From a virus, in IMG/VR virus record IMGVR_UViG_3300020476_000013, positions 1 through 22,839 of that record: DNA of 22,839 bases, one strand, 5' to 3'. Of this stretch, positions 14,804 to 21,805 are shown piece after piece. The notes beneath the pieces are model-generated. The model did not search any database, was not told where the DNA came from, and was given only the letters and a program-made list of their open reading frames with translations. The stretch's first letter is position 1. Every line of letters begins with the position of its first letter. The position numbers and the translations under genes are program-made.

Positions 14804-14822
14804 AAGAAGGAGAGATAGAAAA

Positions 14823-16199
14823 ATGTTTTTATCTGAATCAATGCAAAACAAGTGGCAGCCCGTTTTAGACCATCCTGATCTTCCCGAAGTCAAGGATAGT
14901 TATAAAAGAGCCGTTACTTCAATGGTATTAGAGAACCAAGAAAAGTCGCTTAAAGAAGACGCTGCTTTCTTATCAGAAGCTGCGCCAACTAACGCAACTG
15001 GTTCATCTATACAAAATTGGAATCCTATTTTAATTAGCTTAGTAAGAAGAGCAATGCCTAACCTTATCGCTTACGATATTGCTGGCGTTCAACCTATGTC
15101 TGGCCCAACAGGTCTGATTTTCGCTATGAGAAGCAGATATACTTCTCAAAGTGGTGGTGAAGCTCTTTTTGACGAAGCTGATACAGACTTTTCTGGAAGA
15201 AACAAAGCTGGTTCTTCTGTGTCTGGGGCTTCCGCTGTAGCACAAACTGGTGAAAACCCAGCTGTACTTAATGACTCAATCGGTACTTCTACTGGTTACA
15301 CAACTGGTACTGGTATGACAACTGCATATGCAGAAGCACTTGGAGACGCAGCTGCGAACTCATTTGCTGAAATGGCTTTCTCAATTGAGAAATCTACTGT
15401 AACTGCAAAAAGCAGAGCATTAAAGGCTGAGTACACTATGGAATTAGCACAGGACCTTAAAGCAATTCACGGCTTAGACGCTGAAACTGAATTGTCAAAC
15501 ATCTTATCTGCTGAAATCTTAGCTGAGATCAATAGAGAAGTTGTAAGAACAGTTTACAGAACTGCTGAAGTAGGTGCTGCTGATAATGACAACTCACATG
15601 CTGCAATTAACACAACAACTGCTGGTATATTTGACCTTGACACAGACTCTAATGGTAGATGGTCTGTTGAGAGATTTAAAGGTCTTATGTTCCAATTGGA
15701 AAGAGATGCAAACACAATCGCTCAGAGAACCAGAAGAGGAAAAGGTAACATGATTATCTGTTCTTCAGATGTTGCCTCTGCATTACAAATGGCGGGTGTT
15801 TTGGATTACACTCCTGCATTAAACAACAACCTAAACATTGACGATACTGGTAATACTTTTGCTGGTGTATTAAATGGTAAGTTTAAAGTTTACATTGACC
15901 CATATGCTGCTAACTTAGCTTCAAATGCGTCACCTACTAAACAATACTACGTTGTTGGTTACAAAGGAACTTCTCCATACGACGCTGGATTATTCTATTG
16001 TCCGTATGTACCTCTACAAATGGTTAGAGCAGTAGGTCAGGATAACTTCCAACCGAAAATCGGTTTCAAAACACGATACGGTATGGTAGCTAACCCATTC
16101 GCTGGTGCGAGTGCTTCTGGCAACATTACTGCTGACGGTGTTGGTGCAATCAACGCTAACAGATACTACAGACGTGTTCAAGTTAAGAACATCATGTAA
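14823..16199 (+). CDS. 23: Major capsid protein gp23
   Basis: A 458-residue precursor of the hexameric head shell protein (T4 gp23 is 521). The conserved block SLVRRAMPNLIAYDIAGVQP followed by MSGPTGLIFAMRSRY (about residues 69-104) is diagnostic of T4-type gp23. The N-terminal propeptide is probably removed by gp21 after E52, in AFLSE|AAPTN, which fits the hydrophobic-x-Glu cleavage rule. The start is set by AAGGAG about 12 bases upstream. It is co-transcribed with gp22, as no promoter box is seen in the gap, and is followed by a strong terminator. No gp24-like vertex gene follows, in line with many marine relatives. Confidence 0.96.
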   Translation: MFLSESMQNKWQPVLDHPDLPEVKDSYKRAVTSMVLENQEKSLKEDAAFLSEAAPTNATGSSIQNWNPILISLVRRAMPNLIAYDIAGVQPMSGPTGLIFAMRSRYTSQSGGEALFDEADTDFSGRNKAGSSVSGASAVAQTGENPAVLNDSIGTSTGYTTGTGMTTAYAEALGDAAANSFAEMAFSIEKSTVTAKSRALKAEYTMELAQDLKAIHGLDAETELSNILSAEILAEINREVVRTVYRTAEVGAADNDNSHAAINTTTAGIFDLDTDSNGRWSVERFKGLMFQLERDANTIAQRTRRGKGNMIICSSDVASALQMAGVLDYTPALNNNLNIDDTGNTFAGVLNGKFKVYIDPYAANLASNASPTKQYYVVGYKGTSPYDAGLFYCPYVPLQMVRAVGQDNFQPKIGFKTRYGMVANPFAGASASGNITADGVGAINANRYYRRVQVKNIM

Positions 16200-16221
16200 T
16201 ATTTGTTGAGAAACAATTTAG

Positions 16222-16249
16222 AAAAGGGCGCTTCGGCGCCCTTTTTTTT
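16222..16249 (+). terminator. Intrinsic terminator after gp23
   Basis: GGGCGC (16226-16231), loop TTCG, GCGCCC (16236-16241), then eight T. Flanking AAAA pairs with the first T residues to extend the stem. It is by far the most GC-rich hairpin in this AT-rich window and closes the head-gene transcription unit. Confidence 0.95.
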
Positions 16250-16251
16250 AG

Positions 16252-16259
16252 CATAAATA
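16252..16259 (+). promoter_or_regulatory. Late promoter-like box CATAAATA after the terminator
   Basis: CATAAATA directly follows the terminator and differs from TATAAATA only in the first base. Predicted +1 is near 16265, five bases before the ATG at 16270. It restarts transcription for the downstream genes. Confidence 0.6.
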
Positions 16260-16269
16260 AAAGTAGATT

Positions 16270-16569
16270 ATGTTTTATACTGAAAGAATAACAATTTACA
16301 AAGAGTCAAAATCAACAATAATGAATACGATAGTTAGAGCAATCGCAGGTATAGTACTAATTGGTGGTTTCTTTTTTCTACTTTCACTAGGTCTTAATTA
16401 CTTACAAAAACCTAACGCATTAGAAAAGATAGAACAAAGACTAGATGAAGCAGAACAATCACAATCTGTACTTACAGAAAACGAAAAGAAGTTAAAAACT
16501 GAAGCCCAAACTAAAGAATGGGAAGAGGTAGACGAAAAGACAATAATACCTCTGCCTAAACCTAAGTAA
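16270..16569 (+). CDS. Small membrane-anchored coiled-coil protein
   Basis: A 99-residue protein with one clear transmembrane segment (about residues 23-42, AIAGIVLIGGFFFLLSLGLN), followed by a Glu/Lys/Gln-rich helix likely to form a coiled coil (ALEKIEQRLDEAEQSQSVL) and a short Pro/Lys end. Translation may begin at the ATG at 16270, five bases after the predicted transcript start, or at the ATG at 16321 (82 residues, the membrane segment then nearly N-terminal); neither has a good Shine-Dalgarno. I do not recognise a family. An inner-membrane role late in infection, for example in lysis or envelope interaction, is only a possibility. It sits alone between the gp23 terminator and the next late promoter. 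Confidence 0.55.
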   Translation: MFYTERITIYKESKSTIMNTIVRAIAGIVLIGGFFFLLSLGLNYLQKPNALEKIEQRLDEAEQSQSVLTENEKKLKTEAQTKEWEEVDEKTIIPLPKPK

Positions 16570-16575
16570 TTTTCA

Positions 16576-16583
16576 TATAAATA
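16576..16583 (+). promoter_or_regulatory. T4-type late promoter box before the gp3-like gene
   Basis: A perfect TATAAATA ending five bases before the ATG at 16589. Under T4 geometry, +1 is the A of that ATG, predicting a leaderless mRNA. No Shine-Dalgarno precedes the ATG. Confidence 0.7.
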
Positions 16584-16588
16584 GCTGT

Positions 16589-17215
16589 ATGACAGTAACA
16601 AACTCATACACAAGACAACCAACTAAACTGGACTATGCGAGTCCTACACAGTTTAAGTTTACTATAATTAAGTTACCTAAAGTAGAATATTTTTGTACTA
16701 CGGCAAATGTACCTGGTGTTACAATGGGTTCTTCAGCACAAGCTACACCTTTTAAAGATGTACCTATCCCTGGTGATAAACTAGAATACGATACATTAAA
16801 CATACAGTTTTTAGTAGATGAAAATTTAGAAAACTATAGAGAGATACATGGTTGGATGACTGGTCTTGGATTTCCTAAAGACCATTCACAATTCAGATCA
16901 TTGCAGGCTGCAGGATCAGATAGATATCCTACAACAACAAGAGAAGACTTAAACAAAGAAATAGGTGATGTAGTAAAACAAACTTCAGATGATGGTGGTT
17001 TATATTCAGACGCTACACTATTCATCTTAACAAGTAAAAACAATTCAAATATAGAAGTACGTTTTAGAGATATTTACCCTATATCATTATCTGGTTTAGA
17101 TTACAATCAACAAGCAACAGATGTAAATTACTTAACAGCAAGTGTTACATTTCAATACAAAATTTATGAGTTTGCTAATGTTAGTGGGAGTGGCGTACTA
17201 GAAACAACTACTTAA
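16589..17215 (+). CDS. 3: Tail terminator / tail completion protein, gp3-like
   Basis: A 208-residue protein with a tail-tube-like fold pattern: SPTQFKFTIIKLPKVEYFCT near the N-terminus, then NVPGVTMG, a DVPIPGDKLEYDTLNIQFLV strand pair, ENLENYREIHGWMTGLGF and a C-terminal LTASVTFQYKIYEF. These features match the T4 gp3 family (176 residues), which ends tail tube growth and belongs to the gp19/Hcp-like fold. Marine T4-like phages often carry gp3 between gp23 and uvsY, which agrees. The start is the ATG immediately after a late promoter; a weaker possibility is another gp19-like tube protein. It precedes the accessory cassette by 19 nt. Confidence 0.65.
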   Translation: MTVTNSYTRQPTKLDYASPTQFKFTIIKLPKVEYFCTTANVPGVTMGSSAQATPFKDVPIPGDKLEYDTLNIQFLVDENLENYREIHGWMTGLGFPKDHSQFRSLQAAGSDRYPTTTREDLNKEIGDVVKQTSDDGGLYSDATLFILTSKNNSNIEVRFRDIYPISLSGLDYNQQATDVNYLTASVTFQYKIYEFANVSGSGVLETTT

Positions 17216-17221
17216 TTATAT

Positions 17222-17229
17222 TATAAATT
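17222..17229 (+). promoter_or_regulatory. Possible late promoter TATAAATT before the radical SAM cassette
   Basis: TATAAATT differs from TATAAATA in the last base. It ends five bases before the ATG at 17235, again predicting +1 at the start codon. The surroundings are almost pure A/T, so a chance match is quite possible. Confidence 0.4.
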
Positions 17230-17234
17230 ATATT

Positions 17235-18617
17235 ATGACTGTTCTTATAAAACCTAGAGATAGGAATCCTCATCACAATAAGTTAATGACTAAAGGTGGT
17301 CCTGGTGACAAGTACCTTGGTGATGGTACTGTTGACATGAGTCAATGGTTTAAAAAAGTTGATATACTAGAAGACCAAATCAGAAATAACGACATCTGGT
17401 TTTGTAGTGCTCCTTTCACAATGGTCTACACTACAACTAGAGGCGAATATGCACCATGCTCATGGGCTGCTGAAGGTTTCAATCCTAATATAAAAGACGT
17501 ACCTATTCGTAGATACTTTGAAGATAATAAAAATTTAAATGATTTACGTAAAGAAATGGTTACACCAGGTTCTAAATTAGAACTTGCAAAAAAATGGTGT
17601 AAACAATGTATGTTTCAGGAAAAAAACTATGGCAGATCAAGGCGACAAGCTTCTCTTAAAATACAAACAAACGATCACGCAATATGGCCTGGTATAAGAA
17701 ATGCAGTAGAGTATTTTAAAAGAAGAAACAAAGGTGTATTTCAGGACAGAATATTTGAGATACAAGTAAAGGCATTTGGTAACAAATGCAACCTTGATTG
17801 TTATATGTGTATACCTTACGACTCTACTACACGATTAAAATCTATACACTCGGAAGAAGTGAAAGGTGAAAAGGTTTTTTCTGATTATGCAAAGGCGCCT
17901 ATAGAATTAGTAAAAGGTGAGAAGTTAAAAAACGTTGTAGATCAGATAGTTGAATTAGCACCATACATTTATAATTTAAAATTTATAGGTGGCGAACCAT
18001 TAGTTATGAAAGACTTTTATATGTTGTTAGATAAGATATGTAAAACAGGTCATGCTGATAAAATGTTTGTAAAATATCAAACTAATATGTCAGTACTATC
18101 AATGGAAAAATTAAGATTATTAGATTACATTCCTAAGTTTATGCAATTTGAATTTACGGTATCTTTAGATGGTATAGGTAAGTCTGTAGAATATATAAGA
18201 CGTAGAACAAACTGGCAAGATGTAGTAAACAATATAAAAGAAGTTAAAAAGTTTCCTAACGTAACGGTTAATATAAACGGTGCAATATCTTTTTTAAGTG
18301 TATTAAGATTTTACGAATTGATAGAATGGATAGATAAAAATAAAACATTGTTCAAACAAATCAATTGGTCTAATATAAGAAATCCTAAAAAGTTATGTGC
18401 TAATGTTTTGCCTGACGAAATAAAAAAGAAACTTATACCAAAGTATAAAGGTTTTCCTGATATACAACAACTGCTAGAAGAAAGCAACGATGGCCTAGAT
18501 TATCAGGACACGTTAGACTATCTTTTAATGAACGATAAATATTACAAAGGTACTAAATGGGAAACACATTTGTTTGATGTTTTTCCTGAACTAGAACCAT
18601 ATCACAAAAAGGATTAA
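17235..18617 (+). CDS. Radical SAM protein with N-terminal twitch-like domain (1)
   Basis: A 460-residue radical SAM enzyme. The 4Fe-4S/SAM motif is CNLDCYMC (C185, C189, C192) and the SAM-contact GGEP is at 252-255. Upstream of it is a second cysteine set, C57 and C75, then WCKQC (C122, C125), within FCSAPFTMVYTTTRGEYAPC. This resembles a SPASM/twitch auxiliary-cluster domain, here placed N-terminal, as in the 'N-terminal twitch' radical SAM proteins known mainly from phages. Such enzymes often modify peptides, but the substrate here is unknown. It shares MTKGGPGDK (18-26) and strong overall similarity with the protein at 19883-21379. A start at M18 cannot be excluded. No Shine-Dalgarno precedes 17235. 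The next gene starts one base after its stop. Confidence 0.85.
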   Translation: MTVLIKPRDRNPHHNKLMTKGGPGDKYLGDGTVDMSQWFKKVDILEDQIRNNDIWFCSAPFTMVYTTTRGEYAPCSWAAEGFNPNIKDVPIRRYFEDNKNLNDLRKEMVTPGSKLELAKKWCKQCMFQEKNYGRSRRQASLKIQTNDHAIWPGIRNAVEYFKRRNKGVFQDRIFEIQVKAFGNKCNLDCYMCIPYDSTTRLKSIHSEEVKGEKVFSDYAKAPIELVKGEKLKNVVDQIVELAPYIYNLKFIGGEPLVMKDFYMLLDKICKTGHADKMFVKYQTNMSVLSMEKLRLLDYIPKFMQFEFTVSLDGIGKSVEYIRRRTNWQDVVNNIKEVKKFPNVTVNINGAISFLSVLRFYELIEWIDKNKTLFKQINWSNIRNPKKLCANVLPDEIKKKLIPKYKGFPDIQQLLEESNDGLDYQDTLDYLLMNDKYYKGTKWETHLFDVFPELEPYHKKD

Positions 18618-18618
18618 T

Positions 18619-19320
18619 ATGGACGCATATGAACTTTTAAGTAAAAGAAGACACATACATAAATTTGACGCAGAAAAAATACCACCTAAAGAGCAGATAG
18701 ATGACTTGTTGTATAAAGCATGGAAAGTAACACCATCAAAAAATAATTTTATGCCATATCATGTTAACGTGTTAGGACCTGAGCATGTAAGTGAAAAGGA
18801 ATCTATCACTAAAAAATGTATGCTTAATAAGAAAAGAATAAATGAAGATAAGATACCTAAACACTATTCAGAAAAACATAAAACGTGGGAAGAAGATGGT
18901 ACTAATCCAGCGTTTGTACACATTAGAACAGCGCCATATGTGTTAGTGTTTACACAAAGAATATGTAAACCTAATAAATTTTACCAAGAGTGTATTGATA
19001 GAGGTGATTTCTTTGAACAAATGCACGAAGAATATCTAGCAGAATTACAAAGAACAACGTGTACTGAAATAGGTTGGTTTACATCAAACCTTACTAACCT
19101 TTGCTTAGAACAAGGACTTGATACAGCAACTTTATTATGTTTTCCTTATTATGAAAAAACATGGAATAGAGATTGGGAAGATATACCTTGGGTAAAATAT
19201 CCTGTTCTTTTACTATGCAGTATAGGTTATAGTAAACAAAGCAGACGTGAGTTTATGCACCCAGCAAATAGAGCAAGAGATAAAAAACCTGAAAAAGAAA
19301 CAGTTGTGGTATGGCGATAA
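18619..19320 (+). CDS. Nitroreductase-like flavoprotein (2)
   Basis: A 233-residue paralogue of the protein at 4713-5468. Shared landmarks in order: KRRHI (9-13), EKIPPK, LYKAWK, PSKNN (39-43), a HIRTAPYVLVFTQR strand, TEIGWFTSNLTNLCLEQGLD, a VLLLCSIGY strand and a terminal VVVWR. The KRRHI and PSKNN motifs correspond to FMN-contact sites of the nitroreductase superfamily and IGY to its late strand, so an FMN-dependent oxidoreductase is the likely role. It follows the first radical SAM gene after one base (AAAGGA before the ATG) and overlaps the next gene by 10 nt. Placement between two radical SAM genes suggests it acts in the same pathway, perhaps as a redox step on the same substrate; this is inference. 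Confidence 0.68.
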   Translation: MDAYELLSKRRHIHKFDAEKIPPKEQIDDLLYKAWKVTPSKNNFMPYHVNVLGPEHVSEKESITKKCMLNKKRINEDKIPKHYSEKHKTWEEDGTNPAFVHIRTAPYVLVFTQRICKPNKFYQECIDRGDFFEQMHEEYLAELQRTTCTEIGWFTSNLTNLCLEQGLDTATLLCFPYYEKTWNRDWEDIPWVKYPVLLLCSIGYSKQSRREFMHPANRARDKKPEKETVVVWR

Positions 19321-19886
19321 TACAAAACAAAACACTATTGTTATTAATTGATTTTCATGGTCATCCCATATTAGGTGACGATCACACAAATAATTTAAGA
19401 TATTCTGAATTAATGGATTTTTTAAATAACGATAAAGAGCTTAATATAGTATCAAACCATTTGTTAGGCGAGTATCCTACACAGCGTGGCCCTAATAAAC
19501 TAAAGGAAATAAAACGCATATATGATAATGAAGGTGTACATAATTGGGACAGAATTGATCCTGATAGAGAACCACCACCAAGTATAGTAGAAATAGAGAA
19601 TATATTTAAAAACAGAAACTATAGAATAAACAATGTAATTCTAGGTGGTACAAATTTAGCAGGTTGTGTTTTAAGATCAAAACCATATTCAGCAATACAT
19701 TGGGCAAAAAGAGGATATCATACGCAAATTTATTTACCATTGTGTGCTGATTATCAGTTACCAGGTATAAATCAGGTTGAAAGAAATTTACATGCCACTT
19801 CAATATTATACAACGTTATACGAGAAGAAAGATTGTGGGATTATATTGATATTGTAAGAATGAAAAACAGGTTGATAATACAATGA
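19311..19886 (+). CDS. Isochorismatase/nicotinamidase-like cysteine hydrolase
   Basis: A 191-residue protein with the outline of the isochorismatase-like hydrolase superfamily. An N-terminal strand LLLLIDFHGH places an Asp at 14, the usual 'lLviDmQ' acid. A later VILGGTNLAGCV (109-120) followed by AIHWAKRGYHTQIYLPLCAD matches the 'v.v.G..t..CV..Ta.dA...Gy.v.v..Da' motif, with nucleophile Cys at 119. The third residue of the classical Asp-Lys-Cys triad is not obvious, and the middle region (residues 25-100) is unusual. Substrate could be a nicotinamide-like or other small amide, but it is not readable. It overlaps the preceding nitroreductase-like gene by 10 nt and the following radical SAM gene by ATGA, so expression is coupled. 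Confidence 0.55.
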   Translation: MAIIQNKTLLLLIDFHGHPILGDDHTNNLRYSELMDFLNNDKELNIVSNHLLGEYPTQRGPNKLKEIKRIYDNEGVHNWDRIDPDREPPPSIVEIENIFKNRNYRINNVILGGTNLAGCVLRSKPYSAIHWAKRGYHTQIYLPLCADYQLPGINQVERNLHATSILYNVIREERLWDYIDIVRMKNRLIIQ

Positions 19887-21379
19887 AGTGTAAAGAAAGA
19901 GAATTAGATTTAGAATTACCTGATTACATGACAAAAGGTGGGCCTGGTGATAAGTCAGCGCCTGGTAAAATTGATACATCTTCGTGGTTTAAGGATCAGT
20001 TAGACCGAGATAGTTGGGCGTATAATCCTTTTGTTGTTGATAAAGGTACAATAGGTCAGCAAGCAAAAGACCAAGAAATATTTTTTTGTGATATACCTTT
20101 CAATCAAGTTTATTTAGAGATAAGTGGTAACTATGCAGCCTGCTGTTTTGGGGCAGAGGCAGATGGTGAAGATGGTTTGCCAAATCATAATGTAAACAAT
20201 ACAACACTACAAGAATGGATGCGTGATAGCACGTATATGAATAATATACGTAAGGAAATGCTTGATCCTAATTCAGATTTAAAGACCGTAAAAAAAACTT
20301 GTAAGAGATGTATAGCAGATGAAAAGCGTTATGGCAGATCCCGAAGAACAGCATGTATGAAAATTCATACACAAGAAAAAGATTACTGGCAAGCAATAGA
20401 ACGATCAGTATTGATGTTCAAAGCAACAGGTCAATATGAGTTTGAGGAAAGAATATTAGAAGTACAATTAAAAGTATATGGTGATGAGTGTAATTTAGAT
20501 TGTCATATGTGTGTACATCAAAATTCAACAACCCGTCAACAAGTTGCAAAAAAAGGTGTATGGAGTGAAGAAATATTTGGTAATACTAATTATGGTAAAG
20601 GCGAATACAAAACATTTAATAGCAAAAATGTTGAAGATATGATACAGCAAACCGTAGAGTTAGCACCTTTCATACGTAGTATTAAAATTATAGGTGGCGA
20701 ACCATTAATTATGAAAAAACACTATGAACTATTACAGAAATTAATAGACATAGATGAAGCAAAAAATATTATGATAAAGTATCAAACAAACTTTACAGAA
20801 ACAAAAGCAGGCAAACATAATATCTTTAATTACATACCACATTTTAAGCTTGTGTCTATGGTTGCGTCTGTAGATGGCATAGGTCCTGTTATAGAATATA
20901 TGAGAAGAAGAACAGATTGGAATAAAGTTATACAGAATACTGAAATATGTAGAAAGTATGATAATGTCGTTGTTGATTTTAATGGTTTAGTTTCGTTTTT
21001 AAGTGTTATGAGATTTTACGAAGTAATAGATTATTGTTTAGATAGGCCTAAACTAATAGATCAAATCAATTGGGCAATGGTAGAAAACCCAAAACATTTA
21101 AGAGTAAATAATTTGCCAGAAAAATTAAAACAAAGTTTGATTCCTAAATATGAAAAGTGGCCTGACATACAAGCTGCATTAAGGAAACCAGCTGATGAAG
21201 ATGTTAATATACAAGATACATTTCAATATCTTTTAAAACAAGATAAATTCTATGAAGGAACAAAATGGGAATCACATTTGTTTAAGGTGTTTCCTGAGCT
21301 AGAAGAATACTATGACCCTATGTACAATCACAATGCTAATTTGAAACTAAATATAAAAAACAATGAGGATATATTATGA
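19883..21379 (+). CDS. Radical SAM protein with N-terminal twitch-like domain (2)
   Basis: A 498-residue paralogue of the radical SAM protein at 17235-18617. The cluster motif is CNLDCHMC (C203, C207, C210) and GGEP lies at 271-274. N-terminal auxiliary-cluster cysteines are C69, C87, C88 and KKTCKRC (C140, C143), inside FFCDIPFNQVYLEISGNYAA, much like a SPASM/twitch domain. Shared landmarks with its paralogue are MTKGGPGDK (16-24), YGRSRR, FIGGEPL or IIGGEPL, MRRRTDW and RRRTNW, INW and TKWESHLFKVFPELE near the end. A C-terminal extension of about 20 residues (DPMYNHNANLKLNIKN) is unique to it. The start overlaps the previous stop (ATGA) and its stop overlaps the uvsY start (ATGA), coupling it to recombination genes. 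Substrate unknown. Confidence 0.85.
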   Translation: MKCKERELDLELPDYMTKGGPGDKSAPGKIDTSSWFKDQLDRDSWAYNPFVVDKGTIGQQAKDQEIFFCDIPFNQVYLEISGNYAACCFGAEADGEDGLPNHNVNNTTLQEWMRDSTYMNNIRKEMLDPNSDLKTVKKTCKRCIADEKRYGRSRRTACMKIHTQEKDYWQAIERSVLMFKATGQYEFEERILEVQLKVYGDECNLDCHMCVHQNSTTRQQVAKKGVWSEEIFGNTNYGKGEYKTFNSKNVEDMIQQTVELAPFIRSIKIIGGEPLIMKKHYELLQKLIDIDEAKNIMIKYQTNFTETKAGKHNIFNYIPHFKLVSMVASVDGIGPVIEYMRRRTDWNKVIQNTEICRKYDNVVVDFNGLVSFLSVMRFYEVIDYCLDRPKLIDQINWAMVENPKHLRVNNLPEKLKQSLIPKYEKWPDIQAALRKPADEDVNIQDTFQYLLKQDKFYEGTKWESHLFKVFPELEEYYDPMYNHNANLKLNIKNNEDIL

Positions 21380-21804
21380 CATTTGACGAACTACAAGCAC
21401 TCGCTGAAAAAGACCTAAAAATAAATGATACTGAACTTGATTTAGAATCACTAAAAACACCACAACTACATAACAAGTATATGAAGTTTCATAATCAATA
21501 TGTTAATCTATTGAAAAAGGCTGAACAAGACTTGGCAAGATTAACAAGAGAGAAATGGGAATACTATACAGGCAAAGCAGACCCTAGTGTATATCAGGAG
21601 AGACCTTTCAATCTGAAGATATTAAAACAAGATGTTGACAAATATCTTAAAGCAGATGATGACCTTATTAAGTTAGAACAAAAAGTAACTTATGTACAAA
21701 GTGTTGTTGACTACCTAGATAGAACAATTAAAATTATTTCTAATCGTGGCTTTCAAATTAAGAATGCTATAGACTGGCGTAAGTTTACATCTGGCGTAAT
21801 CTAA
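21376..21804 (+). CDS. uvsY: UvsY recombination mediator
   Basis: A 142-residue protein, matching T4 UvsY (137) in length and in its pattern: an N-terminal MTFDELQALAEKDLKINDTE, a central TREKWEYYTGKADP (T4 has a LDYYSGRGD stretch), and a C-terminal DRTIKIISNRGFQIKNAIDW. UvsY loads the recombinase UvsX onto gp32-coated single-stranded DNA. Mostly helical and charged. GAGGATA precedes the ATG and it overlaps the radical SAM stop by ATGA, so it may be translated by re-initiation from the cassette transcript. uvsW follows after one base. Confidence 0.88.
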   Translation: MTFDELQALAEKDLKINDTELDLESLKTPQLHNKYMKFHNQYVNLLKKAEQDLARLTREKWEYYTGKADPSVYQERPFNLKILKQDVDKYLKADDDLIKLEQKVTYVQSVVDYLDRTIKIISNRGFQIKNAIDWRKFTSGVI

Positions 21805-21805
21805 A

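Noticed and set aside
17235-21379. Considered a RiPP cluster with a short precursor peptide.
   Set aside because: No free space exists between the genes for a precursor, and no leader-core type small ORF with its own ribosome site is seen; the radical SAM part alone does not prove peptide modification.
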